Source: Pseudomonadota bacterium
Lineage (GTDB): Bacteria > Myxococcota_A > UBA9160 > SZUA-336
Assembly (NCBI GenBank): GCA_021295775.1
Contig: JAGWBS010000001.1
Coordinates: 14,813-78,812, forward strand
DNA: 64,000 nucleotides
Direction of reading: 5' to 3'
The position numbers and the translations under genes were made by a program. A model generated the notes under the pieces. That model saw only the letters and a program-made list of their open reading frames with translations, did no database searches and was not told the origin of the DNA. Positions 60,669 to 64,000 of the stretch are shown piece by piece. Position 1 is the first letter of the stretch, and each line of letters opens with the position of its first letter.

Positions 60669-63589
60669 CGGACACGGCACGCCGGTCGCTCGCCGAGATC
60701 GTCGCCGAATCGGGGGTTGCCGTACCCTCCGCCGGGAATTTGCCCGTGGCAATCGACGACCCCCGATTTGTCTGGTTCATCGACCGGGGCGCGGTCGACC
60801 TGTTCTTGGTGGAGAGGCGGGACGGCGCGGAGCAGTCGGCTCCCCAGCACCTGCTGCGCGCCGAATCCGGTCGCCTGCTGCCCGGCGTCGCGCCACAGGT
60901 CGAAGGCACGGCACTCAGTCTGATCGCCAAGGGATTGCCCGGCAGCCTGCTGCGGCGCCTGCCCATCGAATCTCTGTCCGCGGTCGGGATCGCAGAATTG
61001 GGGGAGCAAATCGACACCTGGCTCATGGACGTTTCCTCCATGTTGTGCCGGGACGTCCCGCATCAGCCGCGGCCCGACGCGGTCCTCACCTCCGGAGAGC
61101 CTCCAACCGCCAGAAACGGCACGCTGGCGGCGCGCCGGGGAGTGGTGTGGGCGAAGGAGCTGCCGCTGGGAGCGGGGCTGTTCATGGATCTGGTCGATCC
61201 TGCCGATGCCGCTTCCGAGGGCGGATCCGGTACCGGCGCGGTCCCGCTCACCCCCATGACCTGGCTGGTTCTGTTGCAGGAGGTTTCCGTTTCCGTCGAG
61301 TCCTCCGAATCGCTCGCCGAGCAGAACCTCCTCTTTTCCGCCCTCGGTGCCTTCCATCGCGTGGCGCTGTCCCTGGAGAGGCTCAACCGCAGTCTGGCGG
61401 TCGCCGACCAGGCAAACCTGGAGCGGGCGCGGGTCAGCAACCGTCTCGACGCCGAGGAAGGAGCCCGGCGCGGGCTGTTCAACCTGTACGGCCTGCTGGC
61501 ACCCGGAGCGGGGGACGGGGGCGATTCGGGCCTGCGCGAAGTCCTGCGGTTGATCGGCCGGCGGGAGGGAATTGATTTCCAATGGCCCGCGAAGACGGCT
61601 CCGTCCGATCCCGCCGACGCCCTGCCCGGCATCCTGGATGCCTCGGGGGTCCGCGGACGGCGGGTGAGACTCGCCCCGGAAGACCGCTGGTGGGTCGGCG
61701 ACAGCGGCTCCATGCTGGCCTTTCGGGTCGAGGACGATCGCCCCGTGGCGCTCCTGCCGGGCGTGCTGGGAAACTATCGACAGGTCGACCCCGTCGGCCC
61801 AGGCGCCAGCCGGGTCACGGCCGAGAGCGCCCAGTCGCTCCGCCCCGAAGCCTGGATGTTCTATCCCCCTCTGCCGGCTTCCCGGGCCGGACCGCGAGAC
61901 CTGCTCCGGGTCGCCCGAAAGGGACTCAGAGCCGACTGGTTGCGCTTCGTCCTGACCGGAGTTCTAGGTGGACTCGTTCTCTTGTTGCCGGCCGTGGTGG
62001 TGGGCTTCGTGGCCGACGAGGTGATCCCGAGCGGCGAGGCAGCCCTGCTGTACGGAGTGACCGCAGCCCTGGCGGGGTTCGCGCTGATTCGGGCCCTGCT
62101 GCAGGTCCTCCAGGGAATGGCCCTGATGCGCCTCGAAGGCCGGGTCACGTCCCGGATCGAAGCCGCGTTCTGGGACCGGCTGCTGCGGCTGCCTCCCGGC
62201 TTCCTGCATCAGTACCCGGCCGGCGAACTGGCCCAGCGGGGAATGACCTTCCAGTCACTGAGAGATGCCGTGCAGGGTGTGGCCACCAACTCCGTGCTGT
62301 CGATCGGATTCCTGGCTCCCGCGCTGCTGCTCGTCTCTTTCTACGATCCCGCGCTGGGGGGTGTGGCTTTCTCCTTTGCTCTGCTGTCCCTGCTCGTGAC
62401 CGTGGCCTTGGGCCTGAGGCAGATCCGCCCGCATGGCCGCATGCTCCGAGCCGTCCAAGGCCTGTCCGGCCGCCTGTTCCAGCTCATCAACGGGATCTCC
62501 AAACTTCGGGTCGAGGCCGCGGAGGGCTCGGCGTTCGCTGTCTGGGCACGGAGCTTCCGCGAGCAGAAAAAGTCGGAGCTGCAACTCGGCGGCCTCGAAA
62601 CGCAACAACAGGCGTTCGGGGCCGCGCTGCCGTTCCTGGCCGGGGCCGTATTGCTGCTGGCGACAACGCTGTTCGGCCGACCGAACCTCACGGTCGGAGA
62701 CTTCCTGGTGGTGTTCACTCTGTTCATGCTGTTTCAGACGGCTGTGGTCCGCCTGGGTTCTTCGTTCAGTGCAGTGGCCGCCATCCGTCCGGCCCTCGAC
62801 CAGATCCAGCCGTTACTCGCAGAGCCCCTGGAAACAAGCGCAGAGGGCGACCCCGTCGAAGTTCTGGGCGGTGAAATCGCCTTCGACCACGTTTCCTTCC
62901 GCTACGACCCGGAAGGTCCGTTGATTCTCGAGGATGTCTCGATCCACGCGAAACCGGGCGAGTTCGTGGCGATCGCGGGGGAGTCGGGAGCCGGCAAGAG
63001 CACCCTGTTCCGGCTCGCCCTCGGTCTGGACAAGCCCTCCGGCGGGTCGGTGTACTACGACGGCCGCGATCTGAAGAACCTCAATCTCAAACAGGTGCGG
63101 CGGCAGATCGGGGCGGTTCCACAGGCCGTGCAGCTCCACCCCCAGGATCTCTGGGACAACATCGTCGGCGACCGCCTGGAGGCGACCGAGGAGGACGCTT
63201 GGCAGGCGGCCCGACTCGCCGCAGTCGACCGCCAGATCGCGGCGATGCCGATGGGAATGCTCACGCCCGTGGGCGCCAGCGCCGCCGTCACCTCGGGTGG
63301 CGAGAGCCAGCGCATCCGGATCGCCCACGCGCTGCTTCGCAACCCCCGCATCCTGCTTCTGGACGAGGCGACGAACTGGCTGGACAACGAGACCCAGTCG
63401 AGAATCATGCAGAACCTGGAGCGCCTGACCTCGACGCGGATCGTCATCGCCCACCGCCTCTCCACGCTCCAGCACGCGGACCGCATCTATGTGATGCGGG
63501 CGGGAAAGGTGGTCCAGAGCGGGTCTTTCGCGGAACTGGCGAACACCGAGGGCGTGTTTCGGAATCTGGTCCAGCGTCAGATCGCGTAA
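60665..63589 (+). CDS. Second NHLM-type ABC transporter (N-terminal regulatory/cNMP-like region + permease + ATPase)
   Basis: 974 aa; GESGAGKSTLFRLALGLDKPSGGSVYYDGRDL, TSGGESQRIRIAHALLRNPRILLLDEATNWLDN, RIVIAHRLSTL; architecture of NHLM ABC partners; 4-nt overlap with the upstream gene. Confidence 0.93.
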   Translation: MTDTARRSLAEIVAESGVAVPSAGNLPVAIDDPRFVWFIDRGAVDLFLVERRDGAEQSAPQHLLRAESGRLLPGVAPQVEGTALSLIAKGLPGSLLRRLPIESLSAVGIAELGEQIDTWLMDVSSMLCRDVPHQPRPDAVLTSGEPPTARNGTLAARRGVVWAKELPLGAGLFMDLVDPADAASEGGSGTGAVPLTPMTWLVLLQEVSVSVESSESLAEQNLLFSALGAFHRVALSLERLNRSLAVADQANLERARVSNRLDAEEGARRGLFNLYGLLAPGAGDGGDSGLREVLRLIGRREGIDFQWPAKTAPSDPADALPGILDASGVRGRRVRLAPEDRWWVGDSGSMLAFRVEDDRPVALLPGVLGNYRQVDPVGPGASRVTAESAQSLRPEAWMFYPPLPASRAGPRDLLRVARKGLRADWLRFVLTGVLGGLVLLLPAVVVGFVADEVIPSGEAALLYGVTAALAGFALIRALLQVLQGMALMRLEGRVTSRIEAAFWDRLLRLPPGFLHQYPAGELAQRGMTFQSLRDAVQGVATNSVLSIGFLAPALLLVSFYDPALGGVAFSFALLSLLVTVALGLRQIRPHGRMLRAVQGLSGRLFQLINGISKLRVEAAEGSAFAVWARSFREQKKSELQLGGLETQQQAFGAALPFLAGAVLLLATTLFGRPNLTVGDFLVVFTLFMLFQTAVVRLGSSFSAVAAIRPALDQIQPLLAEPLETSAEGDPVEVLGGEIAFDHVSFRYDPEGPLILEDVSIHAKPGEFVAIAGESGAGKSTLFRLALGLDKPSGGSVYYDGRDLKNLNLKQVRRQIGAVPQAVQLHPQDLWDNIVGDRLEATEEDAWQAARLAAVDRQIAAMPMGMLTPVGASAAVTSGGESQRIRIAHALLRNPRILLLDEATNWLDNETQSRIMQNLERLTSTRIVIAHRLSTLQHADRIYVMRAGKVVQSGSFAELANTEGVFRNLVQRQIA

Positions 63590-63599
63590 GCCCCCGCTG

Positions 63600-63920
63600 C
63601 TACAGGATCTCACCGGGAGCCATGAACCTGCGCTCGCGCTCCAGCGTCAGGGAGTCGCTTTCCTCCCACCAGGCCGCGAGTTCCGGATCGCCGCTGCGCG
63701 ATCGCATGGCCCAGAACTCGGCCGTCCCCGGCAGCGACCACAGCAGCACCAGTTCGTTGGGCGCGTCGACCAGTTCGATCGGCGGGGTGATCCACTGGCC
63801 GGCCAGCGTCATGCCGCGCTCCCGCGCCAGCGGCAGATAGCGCTCCCTCAGCCTGACCTGGTAGTTGCGCAGTTCGCCCGCGCGGACCGTGATCCGGTCG
63901 AGAATGTAGATCTGGTCCAT
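63600..63920 (-). CDS. NIPSNAP family protein
   Basis: MDQIYILDRITVRAGELRNYQVRLRERYLPLARERGMTLAGQWITPPIELVDAPNELVLLWSLPGTAEFWAMR. Confidence 0.8.
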   Translation of the reverse strand: MDQIYILDRITVRAGELRNYQVRLRERYLPLARERGMTLAGQWITPPIELVDAPNELVLLWSLPGTAEFWAMRSRSGDPELAAWWEESDSLTLERERRFMAPGEIL

Positions 63921-64000
63921 CCGACCTCCCGCGGAACTCTGGGCCGCCCAACCGAATCCTACGCCCGCCGCCGACGCAAGTCGCCGTCTCGCGGCAGGCG

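Overview
High-GC bacterial window (about 64 kb, taxon not determined) with about 56 supportable protein-coding genes. I found no rRNA genes, tRNA genes, CRISPR arrays, transposases or integrases. Most of it is chromosomal metabolism: a TonB/ExbB/ExbD-TPR (Ttp-type) operon at 3.9-9.0 kb, clpS-clpA, glnS, a TetR-regulated RND efflux operon, and many acyl-CoA/lipid or steroid-like catabolic genes at 10-15 kb and 37-47 kb. The standout region is 48.3-63.6 kb, an unusual RiPP locus of the NHLP (nitrile-hydratase-like leader peptide)/TOMM class. It encodes a 93-aa precursor with a clear NHLP leader ending in ...LDEDQLEAIAAG and an apparent core of only five residues (LSCCL). It also encodes a fused RRE/E1-like/YcaO cyclodehydratase, an NHLM HlyD protein, a C39-peptidase ABC exporter, a second NHLM ABC protein, an MMPL/RND exporter, an uncharacterised 368-aa protein, and an AlkB-type membrane monooxygenase fused in frame to a GlnE-N-like nucleotidyltransferase domain whose catalytic acidic residues look degenerate. 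A paralog of the 368-aa protein lies about 31 kb upstream (20.4-21.5 kb), between a SAM methyltransferase and a cytokinin-dehydrogenase-like FAD oxidase, suggesting a possible satellite tailoring locus. Adjacent acyl-CoA dehydrogenase genes at 39.5-41.9 kb have complementary motif losses, consistent with a ChsE-like heteromer. All family calls come from reading motifs; no database search was run.
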